64,000 nucleotides of DNA from Prorocentrum cordatum (lineage: Eukaryota > Sar > Dinophyceae > Prorocentrales > Prorocentraceae). Below the pieces are notes generated by a model. The model searched no databases. It saw only the letters and a list, made by a program, of their open reading frames with translations, and was not told the DNA's origin. Shown piece after piece: positions 1 to 10,899 of the stretch (its first letter is position 1; each line of letters begins with the position of its first letter). Location: contig CAUYUJ010015847.1 in assembly GCA_963575745.1 (NCBI GenBank), positions 137,066 to 201,065 of the forward strand, written 5' to 3'. The translations under genes were made by a program, and so were the position numbers.

Positions 1-1129
1 TCCGTCGCACCCACACACCCAAACGCACAGCAGCGTCGTCCAACGGGATGCACTACCCGACTCGATGTGAGCCACGCATCTGTCCATGTCCTCAGCGCAG
101 CCCATGCCCACGAGAACGGACAAGAGGTGAGGACCGCCTGGACTGCGTCCCACTGGATGGTAACAAGTGCATCCGCATGCCGTGGTAGGAGCTTGCCGAG
201 ACGCTTCCTCAGCAGCGACACAGGAGGAGCCTCCACTTCATCAGCTTCACGAAGAGCACGATGAACAGCACGCTGTGGTCGTGGCCGCTTGCCCATTTGT
301 GGGATCAGAGCATCATGTGCCACTGGAAGCGCACACGCCACCATCCGACATTCACGGGGTCCGAGAGCCACTCCACTCGCGGCATCAGCCAGGGTCTCCA
401 CGAAGGCGGGAGCTTTCCAGAAACCAGGATAAAGCCGACCCGAGCCGAGCATATCTAATGAGTGCCACATCGGGTGAGCCTCCACATGCGCCCGCAATCG
501 GGATATAATCTCTGCATGTTGTGGAAAGGTCAACAATGCTGATCGGACCAGAGATGCAGTATTGAGATGTCCCCACCTGAGCGCGCGAGGGCAACCCCAC
601 TTCTCCAGTTGAGTCCAGCTATTGAGTGTGAACGCGCCCAAGGGAACACGGAAGACCTGTGCCAAGACGGAGAGCTCGAGCCGTAGCAGCGATGGTGGAA
701 GCCAACAGAACTGCGATATGTACGACAAAGTGGACACTGCACGTTGATTATACAAAATCGCCGAGATACTAGCCGGGGTAACTCCATGAGCTATGGCAAG
801 GGCACGGAGACGAAGTTTGGCTATGGGGTCAATCCAGCATCTTCTCGAATCCGCAGCGGGGCCCAGCCAGAGGCCGAGGTGCAGGAGCTCAGGGACGACC
901 TCGAACGAGGCCCACCGAGGGACGACATGAGCAATCGCATCTTTGACACGGCCCTGGAGAGATTCATCAAACCGACCAGACAAGGGAACCACTTTGCATT
1001 TAGCGACTTTCAGCTGGAGATTTGCTAGTGTCTCGGCCAGTGACATAACCCGATACACGTGAGCAAGATGTCGAGTAGCCGAGAGGACCCCACCTATATC
1101 GTCGGCACACGCCCTTATAAGTCCCCTCA
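1..1129 (-). pseudogene. LINE ORF2, RT motif C to C-terminal region (partial)
   Basis: Reading the minus strand from about 1128 to position 1 gives a frame with no stop codon over more than 370 codons. It opens with the RT motif C signature ACADDIGGVL (about 1090-1120), the catalytic Asp-Asp pair that follows motif B of the neighbouring upstream ORF. Downstream residues such as SYISQFCWLPPSLLRLE and NSWTQLEKWGCPRA are consistent with the thumb/connection region. The segment is in a different frame from the RT motifs A and B at 1127-2440; a one-base difference near 1135 would join them. It has no stop inside the window, so its end is unknown. This segment is easily missed because it runs off the edge. 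Confidence 0.85.
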
Positions 1130-2445
1130 TGCCCCTGTCAATACATGTAGCCAGGTCCCACAAAAGGCTGCCGTCCCGAGAGCATAAAGTGAGCCCGATA
1201 AAGCGTCACCCTGCACGATACCACTCCGAATCCAGAACAACCTCACGAACTCCCCCTTCAACGGCGCCACCCCCTCAATGGCTTCATGCAAGCGCGCAAC
1301 AAAGGTGAGGGGAACATCGGGGAGGCCGAGGCAGGAGGGCACGAACATCAGGAAGTCCTGGTTGAGAGAGGGGAACGCCTGGCCGAAATCCAGGGAAAAC
1401 AAAACTGGGTAATCCAGGGGATCCGACGGAGCAACCGATTGACAACGAGCATGTACATCGAGCTCCAACACATTGACCCCGAAGTTACGCCCAGGAATAA
1501 ACCCACGCTGGCAGCTCGGCACCGCCACCTCGAGTATGGGACGCACTGCATAGTTCATTACCGATGACATAATTTTAACATCCGTGTTCCGTAGGCCAAG
1601 CACCCGCACCTTCTCGGGGCTTCGTGTGCACGACCCATCACGCAGCTTGGCATCGGCGATCTCTTTGGGTAGGAAGGCCTGAATCGTAGCATTAGCACTG
1701 TCGAATAGCGCCTGCCCATCGCATTGCCATTCGAGTGCATTCCACAAGATTTTGGCACCCATCGGTACCGCAGACCAAGCAGCATACGGCGCCCCATCAA
1801 TCCCAGGAGCAGAATCTTGCACCGATTGCAGGACACGTCGTAACAGACGAGGGGTAGGCGGAGGAAGATGAACATCACCCACTGGCGGGAGCCACTGTCG
1901 AATATAAGTACACGCCGTATTTTGATCCCAAGACTTCTTAGCAAATACAGGGCCCCAGTATTGACCTAGAACCTTCAGTTTCTCCTGGGGATCCGAGACG
2001 ACATGATCAGAGGACCCGCGCACGCATGTCAGAGCAAGTGGACGACCAATAGGAGACCACAACCGAGCTTTTCTCTCCAAAGCCCTGAGCTGCATTCGAA
2101 CCGATCGCGAGGAGGCCCCAGAGGACGAAGCCGAGGCAGACGAGGATAACGCAGAGCGCTCGAGGTCAGCAGCATCCCGCTGTACCTGCGCACACCACTG
2201 TTGAAACGACGGTGGATGCAGAAGTGCCACAGCATGCCCATCCACCCGCATATGTGCAGATGCCAAGCTATGCGACGCTAAGATGCGAGAAGCCAGCTGC
2301 CAGTCCTGACGCCAGATCACACGCGCAATCATCCTGGAGAGCAAGAGGAGGGTCTTGGGGTGCTCAGGGAGAGTCTTGAACATCTGGTCTCTGGTTTCAC
2401 TCCCAGCGATCTTCACGAGGCTCTTAAAGTGCCCCAGCTGGAACG
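1127..2445 (-). pseudogene. LINE ORF2, reverse transcriptase fingers and palm (motifs 1 to B)
   Basis: The translation shows the RT core in order: a finger region ending APGIDGAPYAAW, the segment QRGFIPGRNFGVNVLELD, motif A LFSLDFGQAFPS (about 1370-1405, catalytic Asp), and motif B GIVQGDALSGSLYALG (about 1180-1230). The frame then stops at 1127, just short of motif C, which lies intact in the next frame. The amino end overlaps the endonuclease frame; the true crossover is near 2440, where the endonuclease frame ends and this frame becomes sensible (about GHFKSLVKIAG). Function: reverse transcription of the element RNA at the nicked target. This copy is inactive as read. Confidence 0.9.
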
Positions 2446-3405
2446 GGGGGCGACAAGAGATCCCTCTTAGAGTCCGAGACGAGCCCCTCCAACCTCTTCT
2501 GGAACCACGGGTCCTGACACACATGTTTGGGCGCGCATCTAGTCTCTGGCAATCGTGCACTGCGAGCAGTCATAGCAACGATAATAGCAGCATGATCCGA
2601 AATCCCTTTATCAGACACACAAGCAGGCGCGTCCAACGTCGTCGCCATCACAAACAGCTGGCAGGCCTGCCAGCTGGCGAGGGAGCAGAAGATGCGGTCA
2701 ATCGCCGCCTCCGTGCCCGCATGACGATCGAAGTGCGTCGGGTGCGAGTGCTCGAACTCAAGCATGCCCCCCAAGGCTTGCTTCCATATCGCAGCACGTC
2801 CATGATGGCGCCGCTCTGACTGCTTCACCGCGGCCACAGGTGAATCCAAGATGAGCGCCTCCTCTGCTGCAAAGTTGAAGTCGCCCAGCACCATCACCAA
2901 TACTTTGTCAGGGAACTCCTCCGCATAAGATAGATCGCATCGAATTCGACGAACGACGCCACGAACAGTACCCTCATCAAGCTCATGGTTGTGTACATTG
3001 TAAATGATGAGCTCAGCTTCCGGTGCACGGATAGCCACTCGAATAACCCTGCCTGCCACTACAGGCTGCGACTCGACATGAGTCTCCCCGTTTGCTGACG
3101 ACAGCAAAGGTGGAATCAAAACTGCCACTCCTCCGCGGATCAGCGAGTCCCCGAAAGATGACTCAACGTGCAGGGGGGGGTCGATGGCGCGTAGATATGA
3201 TTGAAGTTGGAGCTCGTCTTGGCGAACCTCTGGGAGGGCCACCACGGTCTCTTGCAAACGTAAACGAGAAAGGTAGTGCTTCTTCAGACTGGATTCCAGC
3301 CCACCCGCTTGAAGTAGCGAGCGACAGTTCCATGATGCGAACCGAAGAGGACGAGAGGGTACCCCAATGCGAGGAGCACAATGATGAAATAGATGGCATA
3401 CGTTA
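2424..3405 (-). pseudogene. LINE ORF2, apurinic/apyrimidinic-type endonuclease domain
   Basis: The frame contains the motifs of the exonuclease-endonuclease-phosphatase fold used by LINEs to nick target DNA: FASWNCRSL (N-terminal Asn), RLQET (metal-binding Glu), GGVAVLI, IYNVHN, VLGDFNF (Asp and Asn, near 2870), THFDR with AAIDRIFCS, and GISDHAAI (the terminal Ser-Asp-His, near 2595). All catalytic positions appear present. The open frame extends upstream to 4301, but that part overlaps ORF1 in another frame and reads as low-quality sequence, so the domain is taken to start near 3400. The frame ends at 2424, and the RT follows in another frame. Confidence 0.9.
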
Positions 3406-4275
3406 AAGACACCACTGCTCCTCAGCTGCAGGCTCGACCAAACATTTAGTACACGCTCGCAGTCGCTCGATGTCCATGCTGTTCTTCGCGATACGGTTGG
3501 GCTCCCAATGGATCTTAGACTCTTCCTGTCCCGCACCGACCTCCACTTTGAGAATTTTGTCCCAGCCCACCAACAAACATCCTCTCTCACGGTCCGTGAA
3601 CAGTTTAGCCTGAGGGTATACATTCGCGATCTCCGACCTGCACCGCCGAAGTAGAATCTCTGTCTTAACTTGCTTCGGACTCTTGTCAGGCCCCAGAAAG
3701 AGCCTGCAGTCCGTCGAACCTGTGACTCCGACCGGGAACTCCCGCCATTGTTTGTCCACTTTGAGATTCTGCAGCACCGTGTTTGCTTTGCGTGTCGCAG
3801 GGGCCACTGCACCCTTGAAGGCAACCACGAAGCGCTTGGATGGTTCGGCCCCAGCATCTTTGATCTCATACTCGAGGGTTTCACGTACATGAGCGACAGT
3901 GGTGTGCTTCTGCGACATTGCCACAATGATCGTGCCCTCAGGGTCGCGGTCGAAGCCCGCTGGAACACGAGGGGATGGCTGTGGTCGCTCATTTGCCAGT
4001 GCCAGAGCTCGCTGCATATCATCCAGGCGTCGGTTGAGAGCGCCAATAGCTGTGTCGTGCTCATTGATGCGGCGCCCCGGATCTCCGATGAGAGCCCGCT
4101 GTTCATCCAGCTGTGCTTGAAGTCGGCGCGATACATCATCCACTTGCGGCCTGACGACTGACATAATCTTCTCATCCATGGTAGCTTGGTTGTCCTGAAC
4201 CCTCTGACGAACTGCTTCGAGGAGCTCGAGTGCAGTCTGGTTGCCAGCGGCGACGGATTCTTTGACTGACTGGCC
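3403..4275 (-). CDS. LINE ORF1 protein (coiled coil plus nucleic-acid-binding region)
   Basis: This ORF lies directly upstream of the endonuclease, ending at 3403, the position expected for a LINE ORF1. A first methionine in the sensible part is near 4180; the open frame continues upstream to 4584, but there it is only translated AGG/CCT repeat. The first ~90 residues are rich in Glu, Gln, Arg and Leu with heptad-like spacing (for example DVSRRLQAQLDEQRALIGD), suggesting a coiled coil for trimer formation. The rest (about FVVAFKGA to LFTDRERGCLLVGW) looks like a compact alpha/beta domain resembling the RNA-recognition-like part of ORF1 proteins. A short Cys motif RACTKCL is near the end. Assignment rests on position plus this layout. 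Confidence 0.65.
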   Translation of the reverse strand, partial: GQSVKESVAAGNQTALELLEAVRQRVQDNQATMDEKIMSVVRPQVDDVSRRLQAQLDEQRALIGDPGRRINEHDTAIGALNRRLDDMQRALALANERPQPSPRVPAGFDRDPEGTIIVAMSQKHTTVAHVRETLEYEIKDAGAEPSKRFVVAFKGAVAPATRKANTVLQNLKVDKQWREFPVGVTGSTDCRLFLGPDKSPKQVKTEILLRRCRSEIANVYPQAKLFTDRERGCLLVGWDKILKVEVGAGQEESKIHWEPNRIAKNSMDIERLRACTKCLVEPAAEEQWCL

Positions 4276-4284
4276 AGGAGGAGG

Positions 4285-4400
4285 ACGAGGAGGAGGAGCA
4301 TGAGGATGAGGATGAGGATGGAGAAGAGGATGATGATGATGACGAGGAGGAGGAGGAGGAGGAGGAGGAGGAGGAGGAGGAGGAGGAGGAGTCGATGCTG
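4285..4400. repeat. AGG/CCT trinucleotide array with GAT interruptions
   Basis: The plus strand is almost only A and G in AGG triplets, with GATGAG and GATGAT interruptions. It lies at the 5' side of the LINE. Long frames across it (poly-Arg, poly-Ser, poly-Pro) are products of the repeat. Confidence 0.9.
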
Positions 4401-4915
4401 GGGGACGCACGTCCGTCAAACCTCCATGGCGGGGTCGGGGGTGCGCTCTCAACCACTTCCGCCACCTCCGACCCGCCTTCCACGCCCGAGCCACGCCCGT
4501 CCTCGCTCCCGCTCGTTCCCTCCAGGCGGCGGGGAGCGGCAGGGGGGGGAGGAGGAGGAGGAGGAGGAGTTGGAAGGACTGCAATAGGAAACGGTATGAT
4601 TATTTGGATCAAGACGAGGGGAGCGATGATGGATGAGGAGAGGGGTGGGCGCTTCGAAGAACCACGATGAGTTTGTTCGTGATGGTGGTGTTGATTCTGA
4701 CGAAGAGGAGGGCGACGATACATGATGGCGATGATGATCATGATGCTGGCAGTGATAGTGATGGCGTTGAAGACTGTGGGGGTGACAGCCAAAGCGATGA
4801 TGAAGATGTTGGTGATGATGATGATGAGGAGGAGGATGATGTTGACGATTAGGATGATGATGATGACGATGATGATCAGGACCGGGATGGTGATGGCGGT
4901 GATGGCGACGAGGAT
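4400..4915. other. Non-genic spacer with GATGATG-rich tract
   Basis: Proline-, His- or Met-rich frames here follow low-complexity composition. From about 4720 to 4925 the plus strand is a degenerate GATGATG tract. I see no motif supporting a gene. Confidence 0.6.
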
Positions 4916-4916
4916 G

Positions 4917-5015
4917 ATGATGAATTGTTGACGCTCCGCGCATCCCCACCAGGCCCTCCAGAAACGATGCCCAGGCGAGTTGCCTTGCTCAGGAGAGCGG
5001 GGGAGCATGCAATGA
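4917..5015 (-). repeat. Dispersed repeat R1, terminal fragment
   Basis: The reverse complement of this stretch matches the right-hand ends of the elements at 15420-16065 and 22665-23335. Shared landmarks are TTGTTGACGCTTCGCGAATCC and the ATCCAGAAACGATGCCC core. Here the match ends in the AGG array beginning near 5135, so only the terminal ~100 bp is present. Confidence 0.75.
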
Positions 5016-5134
5016 ACCAAGAGCTGGGGAAGCCGTCAAACCGAAGTTTAGGGTCATCCTGCGCAGACCTTGGAACGAACCGCATGCACCTTCGTGGTCC
5101 GGTCGAATGAGGAAGGCAGGGGAAGAACGACGAG

Positions 5135-5697
5135 GGGAATGAGGGAGAGGAGGGATGGGGGGAGGGATGGGAGGAGGAGGAGGAGGAAGAGGAGGAGGAG
5201 GAGGAGGAGGAGGGGGAGGAGGGGGACGAGGGGGAGGAGGAGGAGGAGGAGGAGGAGGAGGAGGAGGAGGGGGAGGAGGACGAGGACGAGGACGAGGAGA
5301 GGAGGACGAGGAGGACGAGGACGAGGAGGTCGAGGAGGTCGAGGAGGACGAGGAGGACGAGGAGGGCGAGGAGGAGGAGGACGAGGAGGAGGACGAGGAG
5401 GACGAGGAGGACGAGGAGGACGAGGAGGGACGAGGAGGACGAGGACGAGGACGAGGAGGACGAGGAGGACGAGACGAGGAGGACGAGGAGGACGAGGAGG
5501 ACGAGGAGGACGAGAGGAGGGAGGACGAGGAGGACGAGGAGGAGGAGGAAGAGGAGGAGGAGGAGGAGGAGGACGACGACGACGAGGAGGAGGGCGAGGA
5601 GGAGGACGAGGAGGAGGACGAGGAGGAGGAGGAGGAGGAGGAGGAGGAGGAGGAGGAGCGGGAGGAGGAGGAGGAGGAGGAGGAGGAGGAGGAGGAT
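5135..5697. repeat. Long AGG array with GAC interruptions
   Basis: About 560 bp of near-pure polypurine (GGA)n on the plus strand, with GAC triplets interspersed between 5280 and 5620. Many overlapping frames exist on both strands (poly-Glu/Asp, poly-Arg/Gly, poly-Ser); all are repeat translations without conserved domains. Confidence 0.95.
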
Positions 5698-5985
5698 GTG
5701 CGTCTGTGGAGCGATGGCGACCCGCTCTCGAACCTGCTTGCCGGGAGCACCTACAAAGGCGCCATCAATGTCACTGCGACCGCGCGTGGGCAAACATTGA
5801 CCTAGATGCTCAAGCAAAGCAGGCTGCGTAACAGGGGCGTGAAGAACGCGAAAATGTACCACTGGAATTCCTTGGAAGATGCTGCAGGAGACCTGATGGG
5901 AACTCAAAGGTGCCAATCTGGGGGGCATCGGGCAAACCAGAAAGGGGTTCATGAGGGTATCGAACAGGTGGAGGAAGAGGAGGAG
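5697..5985 (-). repeat. Dispersed repeat R2, copy 1
   Basis: Nearly identical to 11880-12155. On the minus strand both copies read the same ~85-residue peptide (containing FLVCPMP, HAPVTQPALLEHLGQ and GAFVGAPGKQVRER) with a few conservative changes, so the repeat may carry a former coding segment. In this copy the AGG array is attached to the low-coordinate side; in copy 2 it is on the other side. I recognise no protein family. Confidence 0.85.
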
Positions 5986-6289
5986 GAGGAAAACCCCAAG
6001 TCTATCCACCTGCAGGTGGTCAAAAACTCCTGAAAAACTTCGGGCCCTCACGCTGCAGAACCGGTACCAACACTCATAGCACTTGCTGGAGCTAGTCGCC
6101 TGGAGTACCCACGAGACTGCACGTGGTGACGACCCAATGGCCCTCGAGCGGTTCTACGTGAAGCCAAACAAGAGGTTGAAGGTGTTGCACGACCAGCTCC
6201 ATAATTGTGTTGCTGACCCCATTGAAATCCGCCGACCCTGTCGGCGTGTGTGAGGGGCTACTCCGTTTGAATCGTCATCTCCGTCGATT

Positions 6290-6400
6290 CCTCGTCGACT
6301 CCGTCGTCGTCTCTGTCGTCGTCATCTCCGCCGTCTCCTCCTTGGCTCCGTCGTCGTCTCCGTCGTCTCCTCGACGTCGTGAAGCGCGCCAGCCAAAACG
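6290..6400. repeat. CGTC/TCGTCGTC trinucleotide-rich tract
   Basis: Degenerate repeat of CGT and TCC triplets at the left edge of the CCAAGA element. No coding evidence. Confidence 0.75.
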
Positions 6401-6419
6401 AAATTGAGCAACGTCGTAG

Positions 6420-7115
6420 TTGAGTCGAAGGGAAGCCCCTCCCCTTCGATCCCTTCCCCGCCGGGGGGGGGGGTCCCGGGGGGGGTCGCCGCCCAGATGC
6501 GAATCCTCCCCGGGGGGTCCCGGAGCAGAAAAAAAACCACAAGACGGGCCAAGATCGCCCCAATACACCCCCAAGACGGTACAAGATGGCCTCGAATCGA
6601 CGAACGATCGCCCCAAGACGCCCAAGACGGCCCAAAGACGGCCCAAGGCCCCCAAGACGCTCCAAGAGAGCCCCAAGAGCACTCCCAAGAGGGCCCCAGG
6701 AGGCAAAAAAAACAGATGTCCCTAAAGTGTTTGAAAATGTTTGGCATTCTCGCCTTTTCGATTTTCCGACGCTCCAAGACGGCCCCAGAAGCCTCGAAGA
6801 CCGCGCCAAGACGGCCAAGAGGCCCCCAAGAGGCCCCCAAGACGGCCCAAGAAGGCCCCAAGACGGCCCACGAGGCGCCCAAGACGGCCCACGAGGGCCC
6901 CGAGACGTCCCCAACAGGGGCGCACGAGGGCGACCACGAACCACACATTCGAGCCATCCGCCTCAAGAGGGCCACAGGAAGCCCGAAGAGGCCCCCAAGA
7001 GGCCCCAAGAGGCGCCCAAGAGGCGCCCAAGAGGCCCCCAAGAGGCTCAAAAGAGGCCCTGAGAGGCCCCAAGACAGCCCCCCTGAGGCCTCAAAACTGC
7101 CTCCGAAAGACCCCC
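6420..7115. repeat. CCAAGA-rich dispersed element, copy 1
   Basis: A GC-rich stretch built on a loose CCCAAGAGGCC unit. It begins with CCCCTCCCCTTCG plus G/C runs, then becomes degenerate repeats of CCAAGA separated by GGCC or CGGCC. Translations are Pro/Arg/Gln/Lys-rich on one strand and Trp/Gly/Leu-rich on the other in every frame, the mark of a short-period repeat. The same texture recurs at 15640-15830, 22910-23080, 33780-34330 and 35440-35970. Confidence 0.75.
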
Positions 7116-7149
7116 GAGATGCCACCCACGAGATCCCAACCAACATCCG

Positions 7150-7232
7150 AAAGCCCTCTGTCGCCGTCGTTGTCGTCGTCGTCGTCGCCGCCGTCGTCGT
7201 CGTCGTCGTCGTCGTGTTCGTCGTCGTCGTCG

Positions 7233-7306
<74 letters not shown>

Positions 7307-7322
7307 TGGATCGTCGTCCTCG

Positions 7323-7362
<40 letters not shown>

Positions 7363-7400
7363 ATCCTCCGTCGTCGTCGTCGTCGTCGTCGATGTCGCCG
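7150..7400. repeat. CGT trinucleotide array
   Basis: About 250 bp of (GTC)n with a few interruptions. It follows directly, on the minus strand, the end of the coding-like segment that finishes with ALRPVPPTL. Confidence 0.9.
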
Positions 7401-7404
7401 ACGA

Positions 7405-8440
7405 GGTCGACTTCTTCAGGGTCGGCGGCACCGGCCGTAAGGCCTTCGCAATAAGATCCACACCCATGAGCGACTGTAGCCAAACGATCTCTGACCGCCG
7501 GGATACGTTTAAAGACCACCAGGCTGCGAATAGATCAGGATTGCCACATTCGCTGTGAGCTCCAAGAAGGAAGCCTGCAAGGAAGGTGAACAGCAACACG
7601 ATCAGCTTGAAAACGGGTGTGGACCCGATTCGCTTAGTAGCTTGCACCAACTTTGCAACCTGGATGGCACGCTTGTGGAGGTAGCGGTCGGGCACTGCAT
7701 CCGGACTGTGGCGCTCGATGAAGGCGCTCATATTCTGCCCCGTAACCTTCCCGTTGTCCGTGAGCGTCCGGACCACGCCGTTGAAAGTCTTGTCGTTGAA
7801 CGTGATCTTGTGGTCCAGAGAGGAGAGGCTTCGAGCCACCTGATGGTGCCGTCGCTGATGCGGTTACTCGGCGGGCTCGTGGATCTTGGAGTGCGCACCG
7901 ATGGCGACGGTGCTGTGCGCGCACCGCTGGACGGGCGCCCGTCTGCAGGCGGGTTGACTTGGACCGCAATGTCTGCCATGCGCAATGCCATTGATTCCGG
8001 GGTGAAGGTAGCACTGAACGTTTCGGCGAGGGCTTTACCAATCACCTGTCCTTGCTGTCGTAGACGTGCTTCGTCGCGTTCTGCATCTTTGGCCCGGCGG
8101 TACTCGACGTAACCTGGTGAGACAGACCTGTCGCGAGGCCTGCGACCATCTTCGAAATCCTCTGCGCGCATGCGGTAGTAGTCCGAGTCATTCCTGAACC
8201 TTCGGCCATCGTCTCGGCGGTCATCTCTGCCCCTGTCCCAATTGCGCCGGCCATCGCGCCCGCGATCATCACGTCCACCACTATCGCGCCCACGGTCTCC
8301 ACCATCGTAAGGCCGGCGATCGTCGCGGTAGCGGCCATAACCTTTACCATCACCTTTCCACACGGCGGCTGGCCCAGGCGAAGCTTGCGGGCGAGCCGGC
8401 GCGGGTGCGGAAGAAAAAGTTGTTCCGAAGCAGCTGCAGC
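7405..8440 (-). pseudogene. Arg/Asp-rich ORF with hydrophobic C-terminal segment, broken
   Basis: I do not recognise this protein. The first part (8483 down to about 7840) is rich in Arg, Asp and Gly (GRYRDDRRPYDGGDRGRD and similar), followed by KALAETFSATFTPESMALRMAD. The frame then changes near 7840, and the continuation reads SLSSLDHKITFNDKTFNGVV, HKRAIQVAKLVQATKRIG, a hydrophobic stretch PVFKLIVLLFTFLAGFLLG, and ends at IAKALRPVPPTL next to the CGT array. One frameshift therefore separates the halves. Its amino end overlaps the last residues of the Penelope-like RT frame, so the element may have inserted into it. The RD-rich part resembles a basic nucleic-acid-binding tail; that is inference only. 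Confidence 0.5.
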
Positions 8441-10860
8441 CAATGTGATAATGTTGGTGACAACGCAAAACACGGCGACACAATGATCAGACTTCTACGG
8501 CCTCCGAGAACTGCTCTGGCGAAGCGTGGGCTAACTTGTCCAAGAAACACAGAGGGTAACCTTCCATGGCAAGCTCCTGAAACTCTTCCATAAAGACACC
8601 ACACCAGCAGTTTCCGCCCAGCTCCCATGCTTCGAATACGAGTCAGACGGCCGATCAAGAGCGCGCGGAGAGAGCCAAAAGGAACAGGAAGCGCATCAAT
8701 ATATCTGGGATAACGTTTTTTCACCTGCGCTCCAGAACCCCACAACCAAGGACGATCCACATTTTTCGGTAAGAGTAGCAAGCCCCGCTGCAAGACTAAA
8801 AGTTCGATGTCTGCCCAGGTATGCGTTAGACCCGCCGAGACCAATGAAAACTGGATCGGATACCTTTTCTTCGCCCACTTCTCTAGACAACGGTGACATA
8901 GTGCACGGGAAAGAAGAAGAGCGTCATCTATATAACGAAGACCTTGAACTAGCATGTCTGGTTGCCAGCTCGAAATTTCATCCCCAAAAGACGATCCCAC
9001 TAGCGATGACACCGATGACGCCCAGGACCATTTGCGTTCAGGTTCCCCCAGAACCATTGATAAGGCCATGCGGGAAATTAGCCCTCCAATAGCAACGCCC
9101 TTCATTCTCCATACCTGGCTTCCCAGCGCAACGAAACATAATTGCAGAGCCGCCCAGACAGCCCTCCGAAGCTCGGCAATAGATAATGAGACGGGTTGGC
9201 GGGCGGAAGAAGGAAAACGACTACCAGGCCAAGCGCGCACTGCCCCTGCGGCATCAATCGACACCGAATCAACACCCAACCATGATTCGAACTCGCATGC
9301 CCAGTACTCGAACGCCGGCATGACCATGGATGTGATACATGCCTCATAAGCTTGATCTGCGTCACACACCACTATAGAAAGCCATGGTTTGGGATTGCCA
9401 CAACACGCGCACGCACATGCAGAAGACGAAGAACGGAGAGATCGCACAGAATGCCGAATAGATGATGTGATGTCTGCTGGACGCCGCACCTCAAAATATC
9501 CCCCTGTGATCATGAGTAGACCTTGCAATGCTTTTCCGATCGCCCTCCATCTGCGACGCCACGGACCTCTCACGCAGGAAACGATAAGACGGAGGCATGC
9601 GCGCCCTGCTTTTTCACAAATGTGCAAACCAGTAGGGCTGAAGCATTTGGCCTTTATGAGCGGGTGCATGTACGGGCCGCTGGTGTAACGCACGCGTTGC
9701 ATCCCTGCCCGGAACCGGGGAGGGAGGCCAAACATACTGATAGCCAGGGTCAGCACCTTCAGGTCAACCACAGTCATTGAAGTAAGAACCCAATTATCGG
9801 AATCTCGGATCAAGAGCTTGATCATCATCACATACAGCGCCAAACGAAGGATAATCCACGTCGTATGGGCGTCTTTGTCCTCGGATACCTGAACCAAGTC
9901 TTTCCGGAAACATTTAGCAATATCAGCTTCGCATTGTTGCCGGCGACGGGGTGCAGGTTCGTCAGGGGCCATGCCGCTCCAAAATATCAGCTGTTGTGTG
10001 GCACTTTCTGAGATGCGGAAGGGGGCCCGTGCCTGGCCCAGCCATTTGCCCAGTCCTGGAACAACCTCTTCACGTACGTAACGTCTGGTAGGCCATCTTG
10101 TGGTAGCCCAGTCGGAGAAGTTCTTTGCAAGCGATGAACATGCCAAAAAATGCTGACAATGTCGTCGAAGACAAGTTCTCGACTTCCCTAAACCAGGTGT
10201 TACGCATTGCAGAACTGACGTTGCGATATGAGCTCGAACGGTAAACAGGCCGGCGAAGAAGGCGCAGAGAACTTCGTACCCATGATGCAGCTGCCGGGCA
10301 CCGATTGCGCCACATTCTGCACGCAGTGAGGCAAAATTCTCGAATGGCCTTCTCAGAGAACGCTGTGGAAACCATGATCGGCCAGATATGCAAGGAGGGA
10401 GGTGTTGAGAACGTAGTAGTCGATCCACTAAGCGTAGACCCCGACGCTGACGCTGGACACCAGATACCATACTGACCATGCCTGCTAACCAATACGCACG
10501 TGCAGCACGGCGTTGGAAAGACCAGGAAGTTGGCCACCAGATGCTGGCACCCATCGAACAGCACCACAACACAAGAATATGCACATGTGCTTTGGCAAAT
10601 ACGTATAAGGGGCCCACGCGACCTGTTTTGCCGCATTCGTGGCGGAGGTGATGTAAATACTGCTGTGGATAAATAGAACGCGTCCAATCTGGGTAGACGC
10701 GGTCTTCTCGAGCCAGCATGCGATGCTCGAGCTTTTGTGTCATTTTCCAAACTGAAGAGTAACTCCACACTGAATAAACCATGCGCGTTTGTGAGACAAG
10801 CGAATCTGACGAACGCGTGGGAGGAACAGACGGAGTACGTTGGGAAGGATATGGGCGACG
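8350..10860 (-). pseudogene. Penelope-like element: reverse transcriptase
   Basis: An open frame of about 810 residues from 10782, continuous with the GIY-YIG frame. RT motifs in order: a finger region, motif A SIVVCDADQAYE (near 9345-9380), the motif B region MKGVAIGGLISRMALS (near 9055-9110), and motif C GLRYIDDALLLS (near 8915-8945). The motif B form (GxxIGG) is unlike the QG of LINEs and closer to Penelope/telomerase-type enzymes. A Cys cluster ACACACCG precedes motif A. The last ~30 residues overlap the Arg/Asp-rich ORF in another frame, so the true C-terminus is uncertain. This half has no internal stop. Confidence 0.85.
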
Positions 10861-10899
10861 CCTTGGCTTTGACGATCGAGTGGGTACTCTGCTTGCCCG

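Larger units (their letters stand above)
1..4275 (-). mobile_element. LINE (non-LTR) retrotransposon, decayed, 3' end cut by window edge
   Basis: On the minus strand this segment reads, 5' to 3', ORF1 with a coiled coil, an APE-type endonuclease, and a reverse transcriptase that continues past position 1. That domain order is the standard LINE layout. The ORF2 reading frame changes twice, near 2440 (between endonuclease and RT) and near 1135 (between RT motifs B and C), so this copy cannot make an intact ORF2 protein unless those positions are assembly errors. Its 5' side is bounded by an AGG/CCT array at about 4285-4400. No poly(A) tail or target-site duplication can be seen because the 3' end lies outside the window. 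Confidence 0.9.

Noticed and set aside
5070-5831. Long poly-Glu/poly-Arg/poly-Gly/poly-Ser ORFs across AGG arrays (here and at 12-12.8, 40.7-41, 47.3-48.1, 62.5-63.2 kb)
   Set aside because: They arise in all frames because AGG repeats contain no stop codons; none carries a domain outside the repeat.
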